Source of the DNA: an uncultured Oscillospiraceae bacterium
Lineage (GTDB): Bacteria > Bacillota > Clostridia > Oscillospirales > Oscillospiraceae
DNA length: 15,313 bases
NCBI GenBank assembly: GCA_934561175.1
Contig: CAKTFW010000035.1
Coordinates: forward strand, 1 to 15,313
Direction of reading: 5' to 3'
The notes beneath the pieces were generated by a model. It was not told the origin of the DNA. It saw only the letters and a list, made by a program, of their open reading frames with translations, and did not search any database. Below, piece after piece: positions 1 through 6,638 of the stretch (its first letter is position 1; every line of letters begins with the position of its first letter). The position numbers and the translations under genes are program-made.

Positions 1-490
1 TTTCTGTTCCGGTTGTTTCATAGTACAGTGTTTCAAGCGACTGCAGTTCCTCGGCAAAGCGCGCTTTGTCGGAAATCTTTGACATATCATAGTGATGGTA
101 AGTGTGATTTCCGACAATATGTCCTTCTTCTACCATGCGCCGGACGAGGTCTCCATTTTGTTCCAGATAATTTCCAACCAGGAAAAAGGCGGCTGGAACT
201 TCATGCGTTTTTAGTGTGTCGAGAATCTGCGCTGTGCAGCCGTTTTCATATCCGGCGTCAAAAGTGAGGTAAATGACCTTTTTTGTGGTGTCGCCAACGA
301 AGGCGGCATCGTATTGGCTTAGGACTTCCTGACTGGTGTTGGCGATCGGTGTTTGTCCCTCTGTTTGGAAGCTGAGTCCCCAGGAACTGGCTTCTAATGC
401 GGGCTTCCGCTGCAGCAGCATGGCTGCAATTAGAATGACGGACAAAATAATCGCCACGGCAATCCATCGAATCGTTTTGCGTTGTAACAT
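1..490 (-). CDS. pdaA: PdaA-like polysaccharide (peptidoglycan) deacetylase, 3' part outside window
   Basis: Partial gene, read on the minus strand from ATG at 490 and running off the left edge after about 163 codons. A GGGAGG ribosome binding site lies upstream. Residues 8-26 form one hydrophobic segment, an N-terminal anchor or uncleaved signal. The NodB-type deacetylase domain begins near residue 70. Motif 1 is TFDAGYENG with Asp78, and motif 2 is NHTYHH with metal-binding His129 and His133. The TFD-x-GYENG form and the GHIVGNHT stretch resemble PdaA, which removes N-acetyl groups from peptidoglycan muramic acid, in Bacillus during spore cortex delta-lactam formation. The later catalytic motifs lie outside the window. 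The gene starts 63 bases after the YihY-like gene on the same strand, so the two are probably cotranscribed. The deacetylase family is secure; the exact PdaA role is inferred. Confidence 0.85.
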   Translation of the reverse strand, partial: MLQRKTIRWIAVAIILSVILIAAMLLQRKPALEASSWGLSFQTEGQTPIANTSQEVLSQYDAAFVGDTTKKVIYLTFDAGYENGCTAQILDTLKTHEVPAAFFLVGNYLEQNGDLVRRMVEEGHIVGNHTYHHYDMSKISDKARFAEELQSLETLYYETTGTE

Positions 491-553
491 AGTATCCAAC
501 CTCCCTTCCCACTGTATGGGACGGGCTGCATTGGTATGCTGGGAAAGGAGGTG

Positions 554-1384
554 CTACTTGCGATAAAATTGAAGTAGATGGTACCGCTCCAGCGTATAGT
601 TAAGAACGCCGCCGAGCAGAAGAATATAGTTGCAGCAATAGAGCCAGACAACGATCAGGATCAGCATGGTAAGATTGCCGTAAATGGCGGAGTAATTGCT
701 GAAATGGTTGACATAAATTGAAAATGCAAAGGAAAACAGAAGCCATCCGGCAGCGGAAAACAGTGCGCCGGGAACAGCATAGCGTAGCTGAATCCGTCGA
801 TTCGGAAAGACAGCGTAGATCAATGTGAAAATCAGTGCCATCAGGCCGAGCAGAATCAAAATTTTCCGCTGCAGAAAGAATGCGGTGATCTGCGCGATTC
901 GGGGAAGATAGTGTAGAAGCAGCGACTGGATTTTTTGGCCGAAAACATGCAGAACCAAGGTCAGAATGATCACGATGAGCAGTAGAATCATGTAGAACAT
1001 GGAGATCAAGCGCTTATAAAAATAACCACGGGTTTCCGGGATACGGTAAACGGCGTTCAATCCATAGAGCAGCCCCAATACGCCGCGGCTGGCGGACCAC
1101 AGGGTTGTAATGGCAGAGATCGAAATAAGCGTGACGCGGCTGTCCGGTACCAGATCTTCCCGCAGTATGGTGAAAAGAGGCAGCACGGACGCAGGCAGAA
1201 TGTCGTTGATCATATTGAAAAAATCGTCAATTGTGAGGGGGGTCAGACTCAGAAGCGCGAGCAGCAGCATGACGCTGGGAATTGCAGCAAGAATAATAAA
1301 GAAGGCGGCGTTTGCAGCATAAATATTGATGTGCAAGGCGGAAAGCTGCTGGATCCGCGCGCGGACTGCAGTGATATAGCGCAT
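554..1384 (-). CDS. YihY/BrkB-family integral membrane protein
   Basis: A 276-residue polytopic membrane protein of the YihY/virulence factor BrkB family (the old RNase BN annotation is wrong for this family). About six hydrophobic segments are visible: roughly residues 20-48, 85-105, 125-152, 165-190, 200-225 and 235-258. Family-like motifs include LWSASRGV in the middle, the PGALFSAAGW stretch, and YSAIYGNLTMLILIVVWLY near the end. The ATG at 1384 is preferred because GGAAGGAG sits 10 bases upstream; an in-frame TTG at 1405 would overlap that site. A minus-strand promoter lies at 1425-1453. The deacetylase gene follows directly. The biochemical function of the family is unsettled; a transport or envelope role is only inferred. 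Confidence 0.9.
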   Translation of the reverse strand: MRYITAVRARIQQLSALHINIYAANAAFFIILAAIPSVMLLLALLSLTPLTIDDFFNMINDILPASVLPLFTILREDLVPDSRVTLISISAITTLWSASRGVLGLLYGLNAVYRIPETRGYFYKRLISMFYMILLLIVIILTLVLHVFGQKIQSLLLHYLPRIAQITAFFLQRKILILLGLMALIFTLIYAVFPNRRIQLRYAVPGALFSAAGWLLFSFAFSIYVNHFSNYSAIYGNLTMLILIVVWLYCCNYILLLGGVLNYTLERYHLLQFYRK

Positions 1385-1424
1385 GAACAGCGGTCTCCTT
1401 CCCAAAAATCAGTAAACTGATAGT

Positions 1425-1453
1425 ATTGTACGATAAAATAAGAATTTCATCAA
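1425..1453 (-). promoter_or_regulatory. SigA-type promoter for the YihY-like gene
   Basis: Read on the minus strand, TTGATG (1448-1453) is separated by 17 bases from TACAAT (1425-1430). It lies about 40 bases upstream of the ATG at 1384. No equally good plus-strand promoter was found for the divergent CBS gene in the same gap. Confidence 0.6.
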
Positions 1454-1527
1454 TTGCTTTTCCACGAATAAATAGAAGAAATACAGGCGACAATGCCAGT
1501 AAGTCTAAAGATAGGAGGCATTTTCTC

Positions 1528-1962
1528 ATGCAGGTAAAAGAGTTGATGACACCGGAGGTTGTCTGTGTTTCGCCGGAGGAACCGGCGGCGGTAGCAGCAC
1601 GGCTGCTGGCACGGCATAATGTTGGGTGCTTGCCGGTCTGTGGAGAGCACGGGATGCTCCGCGGTATGGTAACGGATCGGGATATTGTACTGCGCTGTGT
1701 GGCTGCAGAGGCGGATCCAGCAAAGACGACGGTCGGGGCGATTATGACGAGCAGGGTTCTTGCAGTTGCGCCGGAGGCGGATGCCCGTGAAGCGGCAGAG
1801 ATTATGGCGCGGGAACAGGTTCGGCGGCTGCCGGTCGCAGACCATGGGAAGGTGGTGGGAATGGTTTCGCTGGGAGATATGGCGGAAATCGATCGCTATC
1901 GGATGGAAGCGGCGGCGTGTTTGTGTGAGATCTGCGGCAATATTAAGAAACGGAAAGCGTAA
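1528..1962 (+). CDS. Two-CBS-domain protein
   Basis: A 144-residue cytosolic protein made almost entirely of two CBS domains, about residues 8-58 and 74-125. Each begins with the usual MT-P/S-V pattern (MTPEVVCVSPEE and MTSRVLAVAPEA) and contains the VGCLPV or VRRLPV and G-M-V-(T/S)-x-x-D elements. Paired CBS domains bind adenine nucleotides such as AMP, ATP or SAM and usually regulate a partner; free-standing ones are common and mostly uncharacterised. The tail holds a Cys cluster (CLCEIC) near residues 132-137. The ATG at 1528 is chosen because AGGAGG lies 8 bases upstream; the open frame continues upstream to 1426 without a better RBS. The gene is divergent from the YihY-like gene and converges on proC. 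Confidence 0.88.
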   Translation: MQVKELMTPEVVCVSPEEPAAVAARLLARHNVGCLPVCGEHGMLRGMVTDRDIVLRCVAAEADPAKTTVGAIMTSRVLAVAPEADAREAAEIMAREQVRRLPVADHGKVVGMVSLGDMAEIDRYRMEAAACLCEICGNIKKRKA

Positions 1963-1965
1963 AGA

Positions 1966-2006
1966 TAACAAAGCGGGTCGGAACAGTGCTCCGGCCCGCT
2001 TTGTTA
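1966..2006. terminator. Bidirectional hairpin between the CBS gene and proC
   Basis: A 16-bp stem (1966-1981 with 1991-2006, one G-T wobble) encloses a 9-base loop, between two convergent genes. The arms are A-rich and T-rich at their outer ends, but no clean T run follows on either strand. It probably ends transcription from both sides, though it is not a textbook intrinsic terminator. Confidence 0.7.
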
Positions 2007-2019
2007 TGGGTGTATGGAA

Positions 2020-2835
2020 TTAAAGCTTTGCGCCGCCGGCAATCAGGACAGCCTGTGCTGCCGCTGCGCGGAAACCGTGCTTTTCAAGTTCGGCCACACC
2101 GCGGATGGTGTAGCCGCCGGGTGAACAGACTGCGTCTTTCAATGCGCCGGGGTGCTGCCCGGATTCCAGCACCATTGCGGCTGCTCCGCGGACGGCCTGT
2201 GCAGCATAGCGCTGCGCCATATCCCGCGGCAAGCCAGCCTGCACTGCGCCGTCGGCCATTGCTTCAATAAACATGTATACAAAGGCGGGGGAGCAGCTGT
2301 AAACGGCCATGGCCTGCGCGAGAATCGGTTCAGGAACGGTTTCCAGCATACCGGCAGGTGCGAGAATTTCCTGCAGTGCGGCATAGTCATCGTCTGAAAC
2401 TGCTGCGGATGGCGTCATCAGCAATAAGCCCTCGCCAACGGCAGCAGGCGTGTTGGGGATGACACGGACGATCGGCAAAGTAAGATCCGCTTCTGCCAGG
2501 ATAGCCGCCAGATCAGCGATAAGGACACCCGCGACAATTGAGACCAGAACGGTCGGAAGCCCTGCGTCGACGCGGTTTTTGAGTGCGGGAAGCAAACCGC
2601 GCAGCACTTGTGGGGTGATCTGAGGCTTGATGCCGAGAACGGTGAAATGGCAGGCGGAAACCGCCGAAGCGGCATCCGGCGCAACAGTGCATCCACAGCG
2701 CGCGGCCAATGCGGCGCTTTTGGCCGCTGTTGGATTATAGATGTGTACCTGTGTGGGGGGAAGGGCCTTGCAGGCGGCCAATGCGATGGCGCCACCCATA
2801 TTTCCGGCGCCGATGAAAGCGATGGAACGATCCAT
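2020..2835 (-). CDS. proC: Pyrroline-5-carboxylate reductase
   Basis: A 271-residue enzyme, the usual ProC length, that reduces pyrroline-5-carboxylate to proline with NAD(P)H in the last step of proline synthesis. The N-terminal Rossmann motif is IGAGNMGGAI (residues 8-17). VIPNTPAAVGEG (125-136) and the dimer-domain stretch SCSPAFVYMFIEAMADG (180-196) are typical. The substrate-binding loop reads VCSPGGYTIRG (236-246), with Tyr at a position that is more often Thr. The ATG at 2835 has AAAAGGAG 8 bases upstream; the longer open frame reaching 3066 is an overlap with the upstream gene and is not used. The gene lies 14 bases after the secreted stalk/deacetylase-like gene, so it is probably in the same transcript. 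Confidence 0.95.
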   Translation of the reverse strand: MDRSIAFIGAGNMGGAIALAACKALPPTQVHIYNPTAAKSAALAARCGCTVAPDAASAVSACHFTVLGIKPQITPQVLRGLLPALKNRVDAGLPTVLVSIVAGVLIADLAAILAEADLTLPIVRVIPNTPAAVGEGLLLMTPSAAVSDDDYAALQEILAPAGMLETVPEPILAQAMAVYSCSPAFVYMFIEAMADGAVQAGLPRDMAQRYAAQAVRGAAAMVLESGQHPGALKDAVCSPGGYTIRGVAELEKHGFRAAAAQAVLIAGGAKL

Positions 2836-2849
2836 AGTATTGACTCCTT

Positions 2850-3917
2850 TTAAGAAAATCTTGCTGTTTCCCGAATCCGCGAAATAGTGCACTCGCCTTG
2901 CAGTAAAGTGTTCAATGCGATCTGGCCATTGGCCGTGCTGGAACAGACCAGCAGAGAGCCGCCCTCGTTGGCGGCTGCCGCGGCAGGGGTACGGCTGTTT
3001 TCCTGTATTACAAAATAAGCGTTCTGCAGCGCCGTATTTTGCATTCTGGCGGGGGTCAGAACACAAAGCGTCTTTGTCTGCAGAATACGGTCGAGCGCGA
3101 CATTTGCTTGTTCCACCGCAGCGACGGGATCTGGCTCGGAACCGGTCAGTCGGATGCCAATTGTATGGCCAGCGGCAGCAAGTTCCAGAATTTGCGTCGG
3201 AGATGCGGTGAGTTCTTTTTCTGTGAAAAAGAAGGAGGCATTTAGGCCGAGCCGCTGCAGTGTGGCGTTCAAATCAGCAATCTGCTCCGTTCCAGTAAAG
3301 GCCAGGTAAACATTGGCCGGCGTATGGGAATCGACTGGATCCGTGGGAGAGACAGTGCCGGATACGGCTCCGGTAGAGCCGGTGCCGGCACTTAAATACT
3401 GTGAGACGCGGTATTCAATCATATTATTTGCCTTTTCAAGGAATAGAGCGTCGTCGTAAATCTGACTTCCTGTTGTGATACGAAGCACCACATAGCCGCC
3501 GCTGCTGGTCATGGAGGCGACATTGTAGCCAAAATGATGCAGTGTGTAAACTGCTGGAATATAGATTGTGCCGTTCCGGGAAATGGTGGAGACGGCGTAG
3601 AGATAGTGCTCTTCGGTTTCCACCGTCCCATCGTAAAGATTAAACAGCAGCCGCGGCCCGTCGTTGTTGCTCAGGGAGAGTGTCCGGGCTTTTGCGCTGT
3701 AGACCGCGACGGTATTGAGTGCAGTTGCGTCAAAAATAGAATAAGGCAGATAAAGTGTGCCATCAGAGTAGAAGGGCATGGTGCTGTCAGACAGAGAAAA
3801 AGGCAAAGAATCGTTGACAGCGACTAAATACAGACTGCCGGCGCCGGACGCAGGCAAAATCAGCGAGAGAAGCAGACAGAGCAAGAGAAAGCCAATCCGG
3901 ATGCGGCGCAACTTCAT
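2850..3917 (-). CDS. Secreted stalk-domain protein with a degenerate polysaccharide deacetylase-like domain
   Basis: A 355-residue protein. Residues 1-26 form a clear signal peptide: a basic start, a Leu-rich core and Ala/Gly before the likely cleavage site. Residues 28-150 look like the beta-rich copper amine oxidase N-terminal-like (stalk) domain, with repeated GTLYLP and GTIYIP strands. A Ser/Thr/Gly/Pro linker covers about 176-200. Residues 201-330 follow the NodB deacetylase layout: VYLAFTG, then LGLNASFFFT, then AAGHTIGIRL. However, the catalytic TFDDG is replaced by AFTGT (206-210), and the His of the GNHT motif is replaced in GIRL (254-257). An inactive binding domain is therefore inferred. 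ATG at 3917 is favoured by AGGAGG 7 bases upstream; a GTG at 3920 is too close. A promoter lies at 3942-3970, and proC follows. Confidence 0.8.
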   Translation of the reverse strand: MKLRRIRIGFLLLCLLLSLILPASGAGSLYLVAVNDSLPFSLSDSTMPFYSDGTLYLPYSIFDATALNTVAVYSAKARTLSLSNNDGPRLLFNLYDGTVETEEHYLYAVSTISRNGTIYIPAVYTLHHFGYNVASMTSSGGYVVLRITTGSQIYDDALFLEKANNMIEYRVSQYLSAGTGSTGAVSGTVSPTDPVDSHTPANVYLAFTGTEQIADLNATLQRLGLNASFFFTEKELTASPTQILELAAAGHTIGIRLTGSEPDPVAAVEQANVALDRILQTKTLCVLTPARMQNTALQNAYFVIQENSRTPAAAAANEGGSLLVCSSTANGQIALNTLLQGECTISRIRETARFS

Positions 3918-3941
3918 CACAATTCCTCCTTTTTATCAAGC

Positions 3942-3970
3942 ATTATATCATCTGCGCAGGGAACGGGCAA
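3942..3970 (-). promoter_or_regulatory. SigA-type promoter for the stalk protein and proC
   Basis: On the minus strand, TTGCCC (3965-3970), a 17-base spacer and a perfect TATAAT (3942-3947) lie about 25 bases upstream of the start codon. It would drive the stalk protein and proC together. Confidence 0.65.
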
Positions 3971-3983
3971 GGGGACATTTTGC

Positions 3984-4012
3984 TTGCACGCACGCAGAAT
4001 GTGGAGTATAAT
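3984..4012 (+). promoter_or_regulatory. SigA-type promoter for the dCMP-deaminase-like gene
   Basis: TTGCAC (3984-3989), a 17-base spacer and a perfect TATAAT (4007-4012) lie 28 bases before the ATG at 4041. It is back-to-back with the divergent promoter at 3942-3970; the two -35 elements are only 13 bases apart. Confidence 0.7.
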
Positions 4013-4040
4013 GTAGAAAATTGAAATGGGGAGGCTTTGT

Positions 4041-4526
4041 ATGAACCGCATTGATAAGGAAAATTACTATCTGGACATTGCGCAGACAGTACAAGAGCGT
4101 TCCACTTGTCTGCGCCGGCGCTATGGCGCTATTATTGTGCGTAATGATGAAATTGTTTCAACCGGATACAATGGCGCGCCCCGTGGCCGGCTGAACTGTA
4201 ATGATTTGGGCTATTGCCTGCGGGAAAAGCTGAATATTCCCAGCGGCGAGCGGTATGAGCTTTGCCGCAGCGTCCATGCAGAGGCCAATGCCATTATCTC
4301 AGCGGCGCGGAGTGAGTGTATCGGCGGTACCTTATACTTGGTGGGAGTAGATGCAAAAACCGGGGAATTGATGAGCGGTGTCACCTCTTGTGCGATGTGC
4401 CGCAGAATGGTGATTAACGCCGGAATTGATAAGGTTGTGATTCGGGACACGCCGGATCAGTACCATACGGTCAATGTCAATGACTGGATTTTTCATGACG
4501 ATACCATTTTTGATTTGGAGCGATGA
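4041..4526 (+). CDS. dCMP deaminase family protein (ComEB-like)
   Basis: A 161-residue zinc-dependent deaminase of the cytidine/deoxycytidylate deaminase superfamily. dCMP deaminases convert dCMP to dUMP for thymidylate synthesis; in Bacillus the homologue is encoded in the comE region. The zinc site is visible as HAE (79-81), with His as ligand and Glu as proton shuttle, plus TSCAMC with Cys117 and Cys120. The usual PCxxC proline is Ser here. The STGYNGAPRG stretch (40-49) is typical of dCMP deaminases. An insertion with further Cys residues (Cys53, Cys59, Cys75) precedes the HAE motif. ATG at 4041 has GGGGAGG 6 bases upstream. The gene is monocistronic, with its own promoter and terminator. 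Exact substrate is inferred from family. Confidence 0.9.
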   Translation: MNRIDKENYYLDIAQTVQERSTCLRRRYGAIIVRNDEIVSTGYNGAPRGRLNCNDLGYCLREKLNIPSGERYELCRSVHAEANAIISAARSECIGGTLYLVGVDAKTGELMSGVTSCAMCRRMVINAGIDKVVIRDTPDQYHTVNVNDWIFHDDTIFDLER

Positions 4527-4528
4527 GG

Positions 4529-4558
4529 AAAGCGGCGCAGTGTGAGCGCCGCTTTTTC
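4529..4558 (+). terminator. Intrinsic terminator after the deaminase gene
   Basis: The 8-bp GC-rich stem AGCGGCGC (4531-4538) with GCGCCGCT (4546-4553) has a 7-base loop and is followed by a T run. It starts 4 bases after the stop codon. This separates the deaminase from the small gene that follows. Confidence 0.9.
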
Positions 4559-4625
4559 AATTTCCTGCATAAAGCGCGCCAGCATTGGGAAAACTGTTTC
4601 CAGATTTAGACAGGAGGCGGTTCGG

Positions 4626-4901
4626 GTGGTCAAGGGAATTTCCCGGCAGATTATTGTGGTAAAAACACCGGATCCCCGTTTTTTTGAGCAGGCGATTTTT
4701 ATCCTTCGGGAGGATGCGCTTGGAAAAACGGGCGTCACGGATGAAGAAATCCTGCGGGAAGCTGGCCGGGTGGCGGACGGTTATGCGCGTACAGGAATGA
4801 ATAGCAGCCATCGCTTTTTTCCACAGCTGCGGTCTGTGCTCTATATGCTGGGCGGCGGCCTGATGGTTGCAATGGCTTGGCTCTTGAGCGGCGTTTTATA
4901 A
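4626..4901 (+). CDS. Small tail-anchored membrane protein of unknown function
   Basis: A 91-residue protein that I do not recognise. GTG at 4626 is chosen because CAGGAGG (4611-4617) lies 8 bases upstream; an in-frame ATG at 4542 would start inside the preceding terminator hairpin. Residues 1-68 are soluble and mixed in charge, with a beta-like start (RQIIVVKTPDPRFFEQAIFI), an acidic helix (TDEEILREAGRVADGYAR, about 39-56) and a short polar stretch. Residues 71-91 form one hydrophobic helix that ends at the C-terminus, so the protein is probably tail-anchored with the soluble part in the cytosol. It sits between two terminators, and I see no strong promoter of its own; expression could come from readthrough. 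No catalytic motif is visible. Confidence 0.7.
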   Translation: MVKGISRQIIVVKTPDPRFFEQAIFILREDALGKTGVTDEEILREAGRVADGYARTGMNSSHRFFPQLRSVLYMLGGGLMVAMAWLLSGVL

Positions 4902-4923
4902 AAGCACTGCCGGTATGCCTGGA

Positions 4924-4968
4924 GAACAAGAAGCCGCCTGCATTGCAGGCGGCTTCTTGTTCTTTTAT
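4924..4968 (+). terminator. Strong intrinsic terminator after the small membrane protein
   Basis: Perfectly complementary 19-base arms (4924-4942 and 4944-4962, the innermost bases forming the loop) carry a GCCGCCTGC core and are followed by TTTT. It isolates the upstream genes from the dusB operon. The arms are nearly symmetrical, so it could also work on the other strand. Confidence 0.92.
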
Positions 4969-4983
4969 GGGGGGAGAAAGCAG

Positions 4984-5012
4984 TTGCCAAGAAAAGGACA
5001 GTATGGTATTTT
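4984..5012 (+). promoter_or_regulatory. Probable SigA-type promoter of the dusB-sigma operon
   Basis: TTGCCA (4984-4989), a 17-base spacer and TATTTT (5007-5012) lie 37 bases before the dusB start. The -10 is weak. No ECF-type promoter pair was recognised here with confidence. Confidence 0.5.
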
Positions 5013-5049
5013 ATAACAACAGAATAAAAAGAGTAGGAGTGGAATTGCT

Positions 5050-6015
5050 TTGCGGTTGGGAACACAGGAGATTGCGTCCGGCGCTGCGCTGGCGCCAATG
5101 GCCGGCGTGACGGATTTGGCGTTTCGCACGGTTTGCGCAGATCATGGCGCGGTAATGACGGTGTCAGAAATGGTTTCTTCCCGCGCGCTGGTTTATCAGG
5201 ATCGAAAGAGCCTGGGACTTATGAAGCGCAATTCTGGAAGCGTATTCGGTATTCAGCTGTTCGGCAACGACCCGCAGATTATGGCAGAAGCTGCTGCGAT
5301 TGTGATGGAAAAGGCGGATTGCGATTTTATTGATCTCAATATGGGCTGTCCGGTACCGAAGGTTGCATCGAATGGCGATGGAAGCGGACTGATGCGGACG
5401 CCAGAACTGGCCTGGAAAATTATTGAGCGGGTCAATGCAGCGGTATCGGTTCCGGTTACGATCAAGACCCGGTTGGGCTGGGACAAGGGAAACATCAATG
5501 TGGTGGAATTTGCATCCGGCGCGGCGGCAGCCGGGGCTGCGGCAATTGCAGTGCATGGCAGAACGCGCGCGCAGCAGTATTCTGGCCGGGCCGATTGGGA
5601 CTGGATCGGTAAGGTGAAACAGGCGGTTCCTGTCCCTGTGATTGCTAACGGAGATGTGACAGACGGCGCGGAGGCGGTACGCTGCTTGCAGCGTACCGGT
5701 GCAGATCTGGTGATGATTGGACGGCCGGCATTCGGAGATCCGTGGATTTTTGAAGAAGTGCGTGTTGCACTGACCGGCACGGAATGGACTGGGCGGCCGA
5801 ATCTCGCAGAACGAGTTGATACGGCAGTACATCAAATTGAGCTGGCGGCGGCCGATAAGGGAGAACATATTGCCTGTCTGGAGGCGCGTAAGCACTTTGC
5901 ATGGTATTTGCGGGGCGTGGCGCACGCAAGCTATTATAAGGAGAAGGTTTCGATGCTGTCTACACTGGAGGAAGTGTACGCGGCGGCAAAGGGCATCAAA
6001 CGAGATTTGAGGTGA
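5050..6015 (+). CDS. dusB: tRNA dihydrouridine synthase, DusB type
   Basis: A 321-residue FMN-dependent TIM-barrel enzyme that reduces uridines in tRNA to dihydrouridine. Motifs in order: LAPMAGVTDLAFR (14-26), FGIQLFGNDP, DLNMGCPVPKV with the catalytic Cys100 (95-105), IKTRLGWD (138-145), the VHGRTRAQQYSG stretch (168-179), PVIANGDV (196-203) and GADLVMIGRPAFGDPWIF (FMN phosphate side, about 217-234). These match the DusB/NifR3 group. The C-terminal ARKHFAWYLRG helix motif is also typical. The start is TTG at 5050, with AGGAG (5035-5039) 10 bases upstream and no in-frame ATG before the first conserved motif. Its TGA overlaps the sigma-factor GTG by 4 bases, indicating translational coupling. 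Confidence 0.93.
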   Translation: MRLGTQEIASGAALAPMAGVTDLAFRTVCADHGAVMTVSEMVSSRALVYQDRKSLGLMKRNSGSVFGIQLFGNDPQIMAEAAAIVMEKADCDFIDLNMGCPVPKVASNGDGSGLMRTPELAWKIIERVNAAVSVPVTIKTRLGWDKGNINVVEFASGAAAAGAAAIAVHGRTRAQQYSGRADWDWIGKVKQAVPVPVIANGDVTDGAEAVRCLQRTGADLVMIGRPAFGDPWIFEEVRVALTGTEWTGRPNLAERVDTAVHQIELAAADKGEHIACLEARKHFAWYLRGVAHASYYKEKVSMLSTLEEVYAAAKGIKRDLR

Positions 6016-6638
6016 GCAGGACGGAACAGAATTTGGAGTTGGTGAAACAGGCGGCGCAGGGAGATAGGGACGCGTTTGAACAGCTGGTACTGTGCTACCA
6101 GAAACCTGTTTACAATCTGGCGCTGCGAATGAGCGGCAACCCGGAAGACGCCTATGATTTGGCGCAGGAAGCATTCCTGCGGGCGTGGAAGAGTATGGTG
6201 TTTTTCAAATTTGAATCATCATTTTCCACTTGGCTTTACCGGTTGACCAGCAATGTTTGCATTGATTTTTTACGGAAAAAGAAGCAGCGTGGAAGTGAAG
6301 TGTCTCTGCAATTTCTGGATGACGGCGGCGATGAAACAGAACTGCCGCTGCCGGATGATGCACCCGGACCGGAGGATCAGGTGATGCGGGTAGAGGATCA
6401 CTGCGCAGTGGCGGCAGCGATGAGTAGTCTGGAGCCGGAGTATCGGATGGCGTTGACGATGTATGTCATCAACGGGATGAGCTACCAACAGATTGCCGAG
6501 ACACTGGAGATCAAAACGGGCACGGTCAAATCCCGCATTGCCCGTGCGCGGGAAAAAATGCGGCGGAAGTTATTACAGAACGGGAACAATTCCGGCAGTA
6601 TTTCGTCCATAAAAGGTGAAAGGGGGACGGATGTGTGA
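6012..6638 (+). CDS. ECF-type RNA polymerase sigma factor
   Basis: A 208-residue sigma-70 family protein with only regions 2 and 4, as in extracytoplasmic-function sigma factors. Region 2 spans about residues 20-92 and includes NPEDAYDLAQEAFLRAWK (core binding) and STWLYRLTSNVCIDFLRKKK (-10 recognition). An acidic linker (about 102-128) follows. Region 4 covers about 133-188 with MSYQQIAETLEIKTGTVKSR as the -35-binding helix-turn-helix. The last 20 residues, rich in Gly, Asn and Ser, form a non-conserved tail. The GTG at 6012 overlaps the dusB stop; TTG at 6033, 8 bases after a GGACGG-like stretch, is an alternative start giving 201 residues. The adjacent downstream gene is its likely anti-sigma factor, again with a 4-base overlap. 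Confidence 0.93.
   Translation: MSRTEQNLELVKQAAQGDRDAFEQLVLCYQKPVYNLALRMSGNPEDAYDLAQEAFLRAWKSMVFFKFESSFSTWLYRLTSNVCIDFLRKKKQRGSEVSLQFLDDGGDETELPLPDDAPGPEDQVMRVEDHCAVAAAMSSLEPEYRMALTMYVINGMSYQQIAETLEIKTGTVKSRIARAREKMRRKLLQNGNNSGSISSIKGERGTDV

Noticed and set aside
2836..3066. N-terminal extension of proC into the upstream gene
   Set aside because: It would overlap the coding region of the stalk protein, and the conserved Rossmann motif begins 7 residues after the ATG at 2835, which has a good RBS.
4542..4625. Longer start (ATG at 4542) for the small membrane protein
   Set aside because: It lies within the terminator hairpin of the deaminase gene and has no RBS, whereas GTG at 4626 has CAGGAGG at the right distance.
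5164..6174. A 336-codon open frame antisense to dusB
   Set aside because: The product is rich in Arg, His, Pro and Cys, as is usual for shadow frames of GC-rich genes, while the plus-strand frame has all the Dus motifs.
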